DNA of 64,000 nt from CAXBNB01 sp965267535 (GTDB lineage: Bacteria > Bacteroidota > Bacteroidia > Cytophagales > Cyclobacteriaceae). Location: NCBI GenBank assembly GCA_965267535.1, contig OZ254082.1:2604001-2668000 (forward strand). Direction: 5' to 3'. Made by a program: the position numbers and the translations under genes. Within the stretch, counting starts at the first letter, position 1, and each line of letters starts with the position of its first letter. The notes beneath the pieces were generated by a model, which ran no database searches, had not been told where the DNA came from, and saw only the letters and a program-made list of their open reading frames with translations. Positions 54,547 through 63,596 of the stretch are shown here, piece by piece.

Positions 54547-57500
54547 ATGTTTTTTAGCAGAATAATACACAGGCCGGTATTGGCCATTATTATTTCGGTC
54601 ATTCTACTCTTTACAGGAGGTCTGGCCATTATGAATTTACCCATATCACAATTTCCTCAAATAGCTCCTACCACGGTAAACATATTCATTGCCTATCCGG
54701 GATCAAGCGCAGAAGTGCTGGTCAACTCTACCCTTATCCCTGTAGAAAGAGCCATCAACGGCGTACAAGGTATGCGATACATAGCCTCCGACGCTACCAG
54801 TGCCGGCGAAGCTACTATCCGTGTTATTTTCGAACCGGGAACAGACCCCAACCAGGCAGTAGTAAGGGTAAAAACCCGGGTTGATCAGGTAATGCCCCTT
54901 CTCCCGCCTCTGGTGCAGCGCGAGGGCGTGATCATCACCCCGATACAACCGAGCATGCTCATGTATGTAAACCTCTACAGCAAGGACAAAGACGCTGACG
55001 AAAAGTTTTTGTACAACTATGCCAATGTAAACATGATTCCAGAAATACAGCGAATCAACGGCATAGCACGGGCAAGAATACTGGGCAGCAGACAATATGC
55101 CATGCGGGTGTGGTTAAAGCCTGACCGCATGAGAGCCTACCGGATATCAGCCGAAGAAGTAATGGAAGCCATGCAGGAACAAAGCATCATCGGCAGACCG
55201 GGCAGGCTAGGCAGAAGCTCTGGTAAGCAAGCCCAATCGCTGGAGTATGTGCTCACCTACAAGGCACGATACAACAAGCCCGAGCAATACGAAAACATTA
55301 TCATCAGAGAAAATGAAGAAGGACAAATCATTCACCTGAAAGACATTGCTGAAGTAGAACTGGGGAGTGAATTTTTCGACATCTACTCTAACCTCGACGG
55401 GTATCCGGCTGCATCCATAGTGCTAAAACAAACCGTAGGAAGCAATGCATCGGCTGTAATAGACGAAGTAAAACAAAGACTGGATGAAATGAAAGCTGAC
55501 TTCCCTCCGGGAATGGACTATAAAATAAGCTATGATGTATCACACTTTCTGGATGCGTCTATCGAGCAGGTAATGCACACTCTTCGCGATGCATTTATCC
55601 TCGTTGCGTTAGTCGTATTTCTTTTTCTAGGCGATTGGCGATCTACACTCATACCCATCATCGCCGTACCGGTATCGCTTATAGGAGCTTTTTTTGTACT
55701 GCAAGTCTTCGGCCTCTCGATCAATCTGATCACACTCTTTGCTATGGTACTAGCCATAGGTATTGTAGTGGATGATGCCATCGTGGTTGTAGAGGCTGTT
55801 CACGCCAAAATGGAAGAAAAGAATCTGAGTCCATATCGCGCTGTAAAGGCCGTAATGGGTGAAATAAGCGGTGCTATCATTGCCATTACGCTGGTCATGG
55901 TGTCTGTCTTTCTTCCCATCACTTTTATGCCCGGCCCTGTTGGTACATTTTACCGGCAATTTTCCATTACTATGGCCAGTTCCATTATACTTTCGGCCAT
56001 AGTAGCGCTCACACTCACTCCCGTGCTCTGCGCCATGTTGCTCAAAAACACACATGGAAAAGAAAAAAAGAAAACCCTGGTCAACAAGGCACTTCACAGC
56101 TTCAACAGTGGTTTTGATAACCTGACGGGAAAATATGTTGGGTTGTTAAAACGCATAGTAAACAGGCGTGTACTCACCTTTGGTATCTTATTGATATTTG
56201 GCATAGGCATTATCATAGAAAACCAACTCCTGCCATCGGGGTTTATACCCAACGAAGATCAGGGCACTATCTACGCAATTATCCAGACACCACCCGGTGC
56301 TACTCTGGAGCGCACTAACGAACTGGCGCTTAAACTTCAGAAAATAAGTGAAGAAATAGACGGTATCGAATCGGTATCGGCACTGGCCGGGTACGAAATC
56401 ATGACCGAAGGAAGAGGATCCAATGCAGGCACTTGCCTTATCAACCTTAAAAACTGGTCGGAAAGGAAACATTCAGTGCACCAGATAATGGAAGAACTGG
56501 AAGAAAAAACTGCAGACCTGGGAGCCATAGTCGAATTTTTTGAACCACCGGCTGTACCCGGATTTGGCACCTCAGGTGGGTTTTCTCTGCGCTTGCTAGA
56601 CAAAACCAACGAAACCGACTATCAGGAGTTTGAAAAAATAAACAATGCGTTTATGGATTCACTTCGTGCCAGAAAAGAGTTATCAGGGCTTTTCACCTTT
56701 TATGCGGCCAACTACCCTCAATATGAGCTCGAAATAGACAACAAAGTAGCCATGCAAAAAGGGGTATCTATTGGCAGAGCTATGGAAAACCTCAACATCC
56801 TGATTGGCAGTACTTACGAGCAAGGTTTTATCCGGTTTGGCCGGTTTTTCAAGGTTTATGTCCAATCCGGACCCGAATACAGACGGTTTCCTTCCGACCT
56901 GAAAGACTTATTTGTAAAAAACGAGCACGGTGAAATGGTACCTTATTCTTCCTTTATGAAATTGATAAAAAAACAGGGACCCAATGAGATCACACGCTAC
57001 AATCTCTACAACTCCGCTTCGATCCGGGGACTACCGGCAGCAGGGTTTACCACAGGCGATGCTATCAGTGCCATACAGGAAGTAGCTGCCAGCTCCCTAC
57101 CCAAAGATTATGATATAGCCTGGGAAGATTTGTCATACGACCAGTCAAGGAGAGGCAATGAAGCACTGTATATATTTATCATCGTGCTCATCTTTGTTTA
57201 TCTGGTTTTGGCCGGTCAGTACGAGAGCTTTTTACTTCCACTGGCAGTCATATTTTCACTACCTATGGGTGTATTCGGTTCGTTTTTAATGCTCAAAATA
57301 ATGGGACTGGCAAACGATGTATACGCTCAGGTGGGACTTATCATGCTGGTAGGCCTACTTGGAAAAAATGCCGTGCTGATAGTAGAGTTTGCGGTACAAA
57401 AGCACAGACAGGGGGCAACCATACTCGATGCAGCTATAGAAGGTGCAAAAGTTCGCTTTCGGCCCATCCTCATGACTTCCTTTGCTTTCATAGCCGGACT

Positions 57501-57795
57501 CATCCCTCTGGTAATTTCGCATGGAGCTGGTGCTGTGGGCAACAAAACGATCGGTTCGTCAGCTATGGGTGGCATGCTCCTTGGCACAGTGTTCGGAGTT
57601 CTCGTTATACCGGGGCTGTATTACATTTTCGGCAAACTGGCCGACGGCCGCAGCTTAATAAAAGGCGAAAAAGACGAGCCTTTGTCCGAGGAGTATGTGC
57701 ACACCATTCAGGATCAGGAACAATTACTCAAGCAAGTACACGAAAAGCCCCAGCAGACAGATGATCGTCAAAATTCAGTAAACGAAAAATCATGA
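54547..57795 (+). CDS. RND multidrug efflux permease (AcrB/HAE1 family)
   Basis: A 1082-residue inner-membrane proton antiporter of standard length, with two repeats of six helices and two large periplasmic loops. The N-terminal FFSRIIHRPVLAIIISVI and the PISQFPQIAPTTVNIFIAYPG segment are typical of HAE1 pumps. Proton-relay residues D409-D410 lie in GIVVDDAIVVVEAVHAKM, matching AcrB D407/D408. The TM10 Lys is in GLLGKNAVLIVEFAVQ. It should export hydrophobic drugs or toxic compounds as a trimer with the adaptor and a TolC-like channel. The stop codon overlaps the next gene (ATGA). Confidence 0.96.
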   Translation: MFFSRIIHRPVLAIIISVILLFTGGLAIMNLPISQFPQIAPTTVNIFIAYPGSSAEVLVNSTLIPVERAINGVQGMRYIASDATSAGEATIRVIFEPGTDPNQAVVRVKTRVDQVMPLLPPLVQREGVIITPIQPSMLMYVNLYSKDKDADEKFLYNYANVNMIPEIQRINGIARARILGSRQYAMRVWLKPDRMRAYRISAEEVMEAMQEQSIIGRPGRLGRSSGKQAQSLEYVLTYKARYNKPEQYENIIIRENEEGQIIHLKDIAEVELGSEFFDIYSNLDGYPAASIVLKQTVGSNASAVIDEVKQRLDEMKADFPPGMDYKISYDVSHFLDASIEQVMHTLRDAFILVALVVFLFLGDWRSTLIPIIAVPVSLIGAFFVLQVFGLSINLITLFAMVLAIGIVVDDAIVVVEAVHAKMEEKNLSPYRAVKAVMGEISGAIIAITLVMVSVFLPITFMPGPVGTFYRQFSITMASSIILSAIVALTLTPVLCAMLLKNTHGKEKKKTLVNKALHSFNSGFDNLTGKYVGLLKRIVNRRVLTFGILLIFGIGIIIENQLLPSGFIPNEDQGTIYAIIQTPPGATLERTNELALKLQKISEEIDGIESVSALAGYEIMTEGRGSNAGTCLINLKNWSERKHSVHQIMEELEEKTADLGAIVEFFEPPAVPGFGTSGGFSLRLLDKTNETDYQEFEKINNAFMDSLRARKELSGLFTFYAANYPQYELEIDNKVAMQKGVSIGRAMENLNILIGSTYEQGFIRFGRFFKVYVQSGPEYRRFPSDLKDLFVKNEHGEMVPYSSFMKLIKKQGPNEITRYNLYNSASIRGLPAAGFTTGDAISAIQEVAASSLPKDYDIAWEDLSYDQSRRGNEALYIFIIVLIFVYLVLAGQYESFLLPLAVIFSLPMGVFGSFLMLKIMGLANDVYAQVGLIMLVGLLGKNAVLIVEFAVQKHRQGATILDAAIEGAKVRFRPILMTSFAFIAGLIPLVISHGAGAVGNKTIGSSAMGGMLLGTVFGVLVIPGLYYIFGKLADGRSLIKGEKDEPLSEEYVHTIQDQEQLLKQVHEKPQQTDDRQNSVNEKS

Positions 57796-59231
57796 TGAAA
57801 ACCATATACATAAACCGCTGTGTATGCATACTATGCACAGCAGTGCTGACCTACTCCTGCGTACCGAACATTACGCTGAGGGAGGTCAATACAAATGCCC
57901 TGCCCAACACCTATACAGTAGGTCATACAGATACACTTAATTCAGCCTCCACAAGTTGGAGATCGTATTTCAACGATCAAAACCTGATAGCACTTATCGA
58001 TACGGCACTACAAAACAACCAGGAATTGCTACTCTTTTCGCAGGAACTGCAACTGGAAATAAATGAAGTAAGGGCTAGAAAAGGTGAGTATTTACCTTTT
58101 GTAAACATAGGTGCAGGAGCCGAAGTAGACAAAGTAGGCAGATATACCCGCAGCGGTGCTTTAGAAGCCACTACGGATATCGAACCCCACAAGGAATTTC
58201 CCGAACCCTTTGGCAATTACAGGATCGGTGCTATTGCTTCGTAGGAAATAGATGTGTGGAAAAAACTTAGGAATGCTAAGAAATCAGCGCTATTGAAGTA
58301 CTACGCCTCAGTAGAGGGCAGAAAGTTTTTCACCACCCAACTGATAGCCGAAATAGCAACTGCCTACTACGAGCTACTTACGCTAGATAGCCAACTCGAT
58401 ATAGTACTGCAAAACATTGAGCTTCAAAACAATGTACTCAACATTATCAGACTGCAAAAACAATCGGCAAAAGTGACTGAGCTTGCTGTGAAAAGATTTG
58501 AAGCGCAGGTATTGGATACTAAGAGTCTGCAGTACAGGATACAACAGTACATCATTGAAACAGAAAACAAGATCAACTTTTTACTGGGAAGGTATCCTCA
58601 ACCTATAAAAAGAAACAAAGACGCAGTGTATGCCTCCATACCAGAAACGATCAAACCGGGAGTACCAGCCCAACTGCTGGAAAACCGCCCTGACATACGT
58701 CAGGCTGAACTGAAAATGCAAGCTGCCAGATTGGATATAAAAGTGGCTAAAGCACATTTCTACCCTGCTTTGGGTATAGTAGCCGGCATAGGCTTTCAGG
58801 CATACAAGCCCGGACATATACTCACCACTCCCGAATCAATGATGTATTCTGCAGGCACTGACTTGCTGGGGCCTTTGGTAAACAAAAACGCCATAAAAGC
58901 CATGTACTTCAATGCAAATTCCAAACAGACGCAAGCCGTGATCAACTATGAACGCACGCTCTTAAAGGCTTACACAGAGGTAGTCAATCAACTGGCTAAC
59001 ATACAGAACCTGAAAAACAGGCACGAGCTAAAAAGCAAACAGGTAGAAACGCTTTTAGCTTCAGTAGATATTTCCAACACACTTTTTCAATATGCACGTG
59101 CCGACTATATGGAGGTACTGTTGACACAAAAAGAAGCTTTGGAAACACGGTTTGAATTGACAGAAATCCGAATGGATCAACTTGCCTCAGTAATAAATGT
59201 GTACAGAGCGCTGGGTGGCGGATGGCAATAA
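57792..59231 (+). pseudogene. TolC/OprM-like outer-membrane efflux channel interrupted by an in-frame TAG
   Basis: A NodT/OprM-type outer-membrane factor lipoprotein (signal ending LTYSC) whose full frame spans 480 codons, the normal size. TAG occupies codon 151 (58242-58244), exactly where this family has Trp in the conserved S-W-E-I-D-x-W-x-K segment. Here it reads GAIAS-stop-EIDVWKKLRNA. One G-to-A change (TGG to TAG) explains it. The frame is otherwise intact on both sides, with YYELLTLDSQL, LLENRPDIRQAE and the C-terminal coiled helices present. A restart at GTG 58254 would lack a signal peptide. This is a recent nonsense mutation, a sequencing error or read-through. Loss would leave the pump dependent on another channel. 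Confidence 0.9.
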
Positions 59232-59312
59232 AAGCGAGTAAGCGTACTCGTTGCAGGCAGAATCTGACATTGCTCTGCCTGCTCTTTTGCCAGCGGGAGA
59301 AGTGCTGAGAAC

Positions 59313-59360
59313 AAAAGGCTGATTTTCATTTTGAGAATCAGCCTTTTCTCTTTTTTTCGT
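59313..59360 (+). terminator. Rho-independent terminator after the RND operon
   Basis: A perfect 12-bp stem (AAAAGGCTGATT / AATCAGCCTTTT) with an 11-base loop is followed by a T-rich tail. It lies about 80 bp after the channel gene stop. Confidence 0.88.
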
Positions 59361-59445
59361 AGACAAAAAATGCTTAAAAATTAAAGCTCTACTCCCACCG
59401 AAAATAATTACCTTTCCCACACAAGACAACTTAAACTTCACCCAA

Positions 59446-61032
59446 GTGCCGCATTCTTTAATTAACTCGGTTTTAGCATTGATAATAATTACCATTTTAT
59501 CGCTGGCATGCGGCTCACGAAGAGAAACAAACACAAACTCATTGACTGCCCCAAAACCATCTGCCTTGTCCGGCAAAGAATTAGCCATGGCCCATTGTAG
59601 CAGTTGCCATTCGTATGTAGCCCCAAGCCTATTGCCAAAAGCCAGCTGGCAACACGATGTATTACCTGCCATGGGACACAGAATGGGTATCTATTCAGGT
59701 TTCAGTCAGCCCGACAGCCTCTTCGAGCGTGGGGTGGGCGGAAAAATTGTACGCAAAGCCAACATTTTCCCCAACAAACCTACTCTCGCTAATGTCGACT
59801 GGGATAAAATAGTGGCCTATTACACAAGTGAAGCGCCGGACACTATTGCCTTACCAAAACGTGAGCAACCCATCAAAATAGGATTACCCCATTTTCAATA
59901 CAGAGAAGCAAAAGTAGCCCACCGACCATCTCTTACTACTATGGTAAAGATACTACCCGACAACATGGGAATCGTTTTTAGCGATGGCAAACGCAATAAC
60001 AATAAGCTTACTTTTTTGCATGCTAACCTCTCAAAAAACTATTCTGTCAACATGAGCACTACACCAGTGCATTACTACCAACGAAATGACACCCTCTTAT
60101 TAACCACAGCCGGCAAAAGCATTTTTCCACACGACGCACCAGACGGGTCCCTACAACAGGTACTGCCTGTAAATAATCAATACACAGCTGCTAAAATACT
60201 CATCCCTAACCTACAACGCCCTGTCCACATGGCTTACGGAGACCTGAACCAGGATGGACTGGAAGATGTGGTAGCCTGTGAGTTTGGTGGCCATACCGGC
60301 AAGCTTGCCTGGTACCAAAACAACGGAAGTCAGAATTATAGCCAGCACATTTTGCGCGACATGTCAGGTGCTATCAGTGCGCACATCAGAGATATGAATG
60401 CAGATGGTTTGCCGGATATCATTGCCCTAATGGCTCAGGGACAGGAAGGTGTTTTTTTATATGAAAACAAAGGAAACGGAGAGTTTGTTGAGCAAAAACT
60501 ACTGACCTTCTCTCCACTGCATGGATCACAGTATATCGAGCTGGTAGATTTTAATCAGGATGGCTTTGAAGACATACTCTATACCTGTGGTGATAACGCT
60601 GACAAAACGCCCTACTTAAAGGCATATCACGGGGTGTATCTCTATACCAACAACGGAAACAACACGTTTACACAATCATACTTTTATCATCTCAACGGGG
60701 CTTACAAAGCTACAGCCCATGATTTCGATCTGGATGGAGATCTGGACATAGCAGCCATCTCTTTTTTTCCTGATTATTCTTCCTACCCTGAAGAAAGCTT
60801 TGTTTATCTGGAAAACACCGGCAACCTGTCTTTCAGGGACTACTCTTTTGCTGAGGCTACCAACGGACGATGGATCGTAATGGACGCCAATGACATGGAT
60901 GGAGATGGTGACGTTGACCTTGCTCTGGGGTCATTTGTGTATTTTGTAGCCAAAGGCGATACTACCAGGCTCGGCGAAAAATGGTTTGCCAACGGCCCGT
61001 CGGTAGTGGTGCTTGAAAACACAACAAACTAG
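59446..61032 (+). CDS. FG-GAP repeat lipoprotein with a c-type heme motif
   Basis: A 528-residue protein from a GTG start; no better ATG exists ahead of the signal peptide. The signal ends in LSLAC (C22). A single heme-c motif CSSCH lies at 51-55, with possible distal Met ligands in LPAMGHRMG, making a small cytochrome-like domain of about 80 residues. The remainder is a beta-propeller of FG-GAP repeats with loops DLNQDGLED, DMNADGLPD, DFNQDGFED, DFDLDGDLD and DMDGDGDVD. It is predicted to be a lipid-anchored electron carrier or redox-dependent binding protein outside the cytoplasm; the partner is unknown. It is monocistronic on the plus strand and converges on msrB with a 17-bp gap. Confidence 0.82.
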   Translation: MPHSLINSVLALIIITILSLACGSRRETNTNSLTAPKPSALSGKELAMAHCSSCHSYVAPSLLPKASWQHDVLPAMGHRMGIYSGFSQPDSLFERGVGGKIVRKANIFPNKPTLANVDWDKIVAYYTSEAPDTIALPKREQPIKIGLPHFQYREAKVAHRPSLTTMVKILPDNMGIVFSDGKRNNNKLTFLHANLSKNYSVNMSTTPVHYYQRNDTLLLTTAGKSIFPHDAPDGSLQQVLPVNNQYTAAKILIPNLQRPVHMAYGDLNQDGLEDVVACEFGGHTGKLAWYQNNGSQNYSQHILRDMSGAISAHIRDMNADGLPDIIALMAQGQEGVFLYENKGNGEFVEQKLLTFSPLHGSQYIELVDFNQDGFEDILYTCGDNADKTPYLKAYHGVYLYTNNGNNTFTQSYFYHLNGAYKATAHDFDLDGDLDIAAISFFPDYSSYPEESFVYLENTGNLSFRDYSFAEATNGRWIVMDANDMDGDGDVDLALGSFVYFVAKGDTTRLGEKWFANGPSVVVLENTTN

Positions 61033-61049
61033 CTTGACTTAGCGAGTGG

Positions 61050-61448
61050 TTATTCCGGAGAAAAGTCTATCGAAGCACTGTTGATACAGTAGCGCAAACC
61101 AGTCGGCTGAGGCCCATCTGTAAACACATGACCAAGGTGCCCGCCACAATTGGAGCAGGTAACTTCTGTACGATACATACCGTGCGACTTATCCATAGAT
61201 TCTGTGATTTTGCTTTCCTCAGCAGGTTGAAAAAAACTGGGCCACCCACAACCCGAGTCGTATTTTGTATCTGACAGAAAAAGAGGCTCATCGCAAGCCT
61301 TGCAATGGTATACTCCCTTCTCTTTGTGATCCCAGTATTTGCCCGTAAATGCCCGCTCGGTTCCCTTTTCCCGAAGGATATAATACTCTTCAGGAGATAG
61401 TTTTTCTTTCCAATCCTCTTCGGTCATCTTTTTCACATCTTCGTTCAT
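61050..61448 (-). CDS. msrB: Peptide-methionine (R)-S-oxide reductase MsrB
   Basis: A 132-residue enzyme that reduces methionine-R-sulfoxide in proteins. Structural zinc ligands are C49-x2-C52 (CKAC) and C98-x2-C101 (CSNC). The catalytic Cys is C121 in RYCINSASIDF, and C67 in SGCGWPSF is placed to be the resolving Cys. GHLGHVFTDGP is also conserved. No signal peptide is seen, so it should be cytoplasmic although its operon partners are exported. It is the third gene of a tight minus-strand operon, 6 bp after the barrel protein. Confidence 0.97.
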   Translation of the reverse strand: MNEDVKKMTEEDWKEKLSPEEYYILREKGTERAFTGKYWDHKEKGVYHCKACDEPLFLSDTKYDSGCGWPSFFQPAEESKITESMDKSHGMYRTEVTCSNCGGHLGHVFTDGPQPTGLRYCINSASIDFSPE

Positions 61449-61454
61449 AGCATC

Positions 61455-62294
61455 TTATAGTTTTAAAAAAGCTCCAACAGTATACGTCGGGTCTGCTAAA
61501 ATTCTTTTTCCTGAGAAAGCCGTACCCAATGAAGTCGACACGCCAAATTTATCATTAAAACTGTATGCCAGCTGATAGGTAAGCGATAAATATTCTATGT
61601 TGTTGCTAAATATACCCTGCACCGGGTCTTCTTCTTTGTCACTGTTTTCGAAAGACTGCACGCTATACAGTCTGGCTATAGCAGTCAATTTTTTGAACGT
61701 ATAACCGGCCTCAGCTCCCCAGCGCCACTCATCAGACAGCCCTTTCGTGCGGTTGTTGAGCGCTACCAGCACGGTAGCATAGGCCGGTATGGGATAAAAC
61801 GATCTGCTGGCCTCCAGGGTAATCATCTGATTAAACTCTCCATCGCCGGTAGACAAGGATTGTGTTTTGCCACCTACAGGCTTGCCCAGCGGCAAACCCA
61901 GGGTCAAACTCGCACTCACCACAACAGGCTTGTCTTTGATTAAGCCGTATTTAAGCGTAAGATCTGTGTCTCCCACAGAGTTTAATTCATCGCCTTTCAC
62001 AAAATCGCCGTTTAGCTTTTGAAGGTTGTTCAATACCGCCCTGGAATAAAACGGAAAGTACAACACCCCCGTAAGACGATCCGTTATGCCATACTCCGCA
62101 TATATGCTGGTACTATAAAATGAAATCTTTGGTTGTACCCCGATAATATTTCCTTCGGGATTGAAATAACTATCTGCTATCAATGCAAACTGGCTCAACT
62201 TGAGATAGGCTTTGCCTTTAGCCTGAGTCCACCCTCCCCCGGCTTGCACGGTCATTGCCACAAACAGTATTGGTATTATTAGTAACTTTTTCAT
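61455..62294 (-). CDS. Outer-membrane beta-barrel protein (MetA-pathway/transporter-like)
   Basis: A 279-residue protein with a signal peptide (MTVQA-GGG) and an alternating-strand pattern ending in the aromatic-poor TVGAFLKL. The arrangement resembles phenol-degradation MetA-type outer-membrane proteins: KAYLKLSQFAL, YAEYGITDRLTGVLYFPF, GDTDLTLKYGLI, ASLTLGLPLGKPVGG and a closing SLGTAFSGKR. No substrate can be inferred. It lies 4 bp after the DM13 gene and 6 bp before msrB. Confidence 0.7.
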   Translation of the reverse strand: MKKLLIIPILFVAMTVQAGGGWTQAKGKAYLKLSQFALIADSYFNPEGNIIGVQPKISFYSTSIYAEYGITDRLTGVLYFPFYSRAVLNNLQKLNGDFVKGDELNSVGDTDLTLKYGLIKDKPVVVSASLTLGLPLGKPVGGKTQSLSTGDGEFNQMITLEASRSFYPIPAYATVLVALNNRTKGLSDEWRWGAEAGYTFKKLTAIARLYSVQSFENSDKEEDPVQGIFSNNIEYLSLTYQLAYSFNDKFGVSTSLGTAFSGKRILADPTYTVGAFLKL

Positions 62295-62298
62295 GTCA

Positions 62299-63462
62299 TT
62301 AATTGCTTAACTCTCCATACCCGAGACGCACGCTAAAAGGCTCGCACCATACGATCACATAATCGTATGTATCCAGGTTTACATTCGGAAATTTATCGGT
62401 TATGTTGATGGTAATGTTCCCGTTCACAGCCTCTCCCAGCTTCACCCCTCCATTCACATTGGTCAGTTGATTGCTCAGGTAATAGTACGGACCCGGGCCT
62501 TCTTTTCTGGCATTTTCTACTACCAGACTCAGCACGTTGTTTTCCAGCTGAAGCGTCACATCTCCTTGTATGTTATACCCACCGGATCCTCTCAGCACGG
62601 TAGTTCTTTCGCGTGGAGCAGGTTCGGTTACTTCCAAGACTACACTCACACTCATTCCTCCTGCCTGAGCAGTGATGGTAGTGCTACCGGCAGCCAGGGC
62701 GCTTACCAAACCACTACTGCTCACCGTGGCTACTGCCGTAGATGAACTGGCCCAACTGACCTCCACAGAATTGTCCGGCTGGCCACTGGTATCGTAATAC
62801 TGCGCTTCAAAGCGGAATGTAGTACCCGTTTCCATGGCTTGTGTAAACATTGTAATCCGTAACTCTTCGGATACGCTGGCCGGAGCAGATGAAGCTTCTA
62901 CCTCTACCGTGTGCATGACCTCACCCACCATCACAGTAATGGACGCAGTGCCTACTGACTGTGCTGTAACCACTCCCTCACTATCTACAGTCAATATGTC
63001 CATTTGAGATGTAGACCACTCTACAGATTCCGGTACCTCTTTCTGTCCGGAAGTATTGAGGTATACATATTCAAAATCATAAGATTGCCCTACCTCCAGG
63101 GTCGTTACATAATCAGAAATCGTAATTGATTCTTTTGATGGCAAAACCTGTACTTCCTGATGATCCATCAGCTCTCCGAACCGGACTATCAAAGTGGTGA
63201 CACCTTCCTGATGCGCCGTTACCTTTCCGGAGGCATCTATACTCATCACATTTTCATTAGTACTTTCCCAACTTACCATTACTTCCTCCGGCTGGGCTAA
63301 TTCATTGGTATACTCGTGCTCGTAGGTGTACATATCCGATACTCTAAGTGTATTTACCGCCTTGGATATGCGTAACATGGGTGGCACCTCATGCTCATAA
63401 TCGGTACCCATACAACCGTAAAGAATGAGCGCTAATGCTAGTAGAGTTATAATTTTTTTCAT
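62299..63462 (-). CDS. Lipoprotein with three Big_2 Ig-like domains and a C-terminal DM13 domain
   Basis: The protein is 387 residues from the ATG at 63462; an ATG at 63483 adds seven residues before the signal. The lipobox is ILYGC (C17). Three bacterial Ig-like group 2 domains follow at about 28-105, 110-190 and 200-285. Each carries the V-x-W-x-S-x-x-x-x-x-x-x-V-D/S-x-x-G-x-V-T/S-A pattern. The last ~95 residues resemble a DM13 domain: G-P-G-P-Y-Y-Y-L-S, G-x-V-K-L-G-E, then YDYVIVWCEPFSVRLGYGEL with the conserved Cys. DM13 domains are proposed to be redox-active, possibly cytochrome-like. It is the first gene of the operon with the barrel protein and msrB. Confidence 0.78.
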   Translation of the reverse strand: MKKIITLLALALILYGCMGTDYEHEVPPMLRISKAVNTLRVSDMYTYEHEYTNELAQPEEVMVSWESTNENVMSIDASGKVTAHQEGVTTLIVRFGELMDHQEVQVLPSKESITISDYVTTLEVGQSYDFEYVYLNTSGQKEVPESVEWSTSQMDILTVDSEGVVTAQSVGTASITVMVGEVMHTVEVEASSAPASVSEELRITMFTQAMETGTTFRFEAQYYDTSGQPDNSVEVSWASSSTAVATVSSSGLVSALAAGSTTITAQAGGMSVSVVLEVTEPAPRERTTVLRGSGGYNIQGDVTLQLENNVLSLVVENARKEGPGPYYYLSNQLTNVNGGVKLGEAVNGNITINITDKFPNVNLDTYDYVIVWCEPFSVRLGYGELSN

Positions 63463-63533
63463 ATCTAATTGCACTAAACACACAAAGGATAAGTTTAGTT
63501 CACTTTAGACAAAGTATGTATTAAAAGCCTGAT

Positions 63534-63565
63534 AAAAAAAGCCGCTCCCTTACGAGGGAACGGCT
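63534..63565 (-). terminator. Terminator after the second susD gene
   Basis: The stem AGCCGCTCCCT / AGGGAACGGCT has one mismatch and a 4-base loop, with a 7-base T run on the minus strand. It separates the susD gene from the DM13 operon. Confidence 0.85.
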
Positions 63566-63596
63566 TCCAATAATCATAAATATGGGTAATTCTTCC

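Noticed and set aside
58254..59231. The downstream half of the channel gene as an independent gene starting at GTG 58254
   Set aside because: It is in the same frame as the upstream half, starts mid-domain and lacks a signal peptide, so it is the remainder of one interrupted gene.
59187..59672. 161-codon minus-strand frame over the RND terminator and the start of the heme FG-GAP gene
   Set aside because: It spans a strong terminator and opposes a gene with a signal peptide and heme motif. The translation has no recognisable domain.
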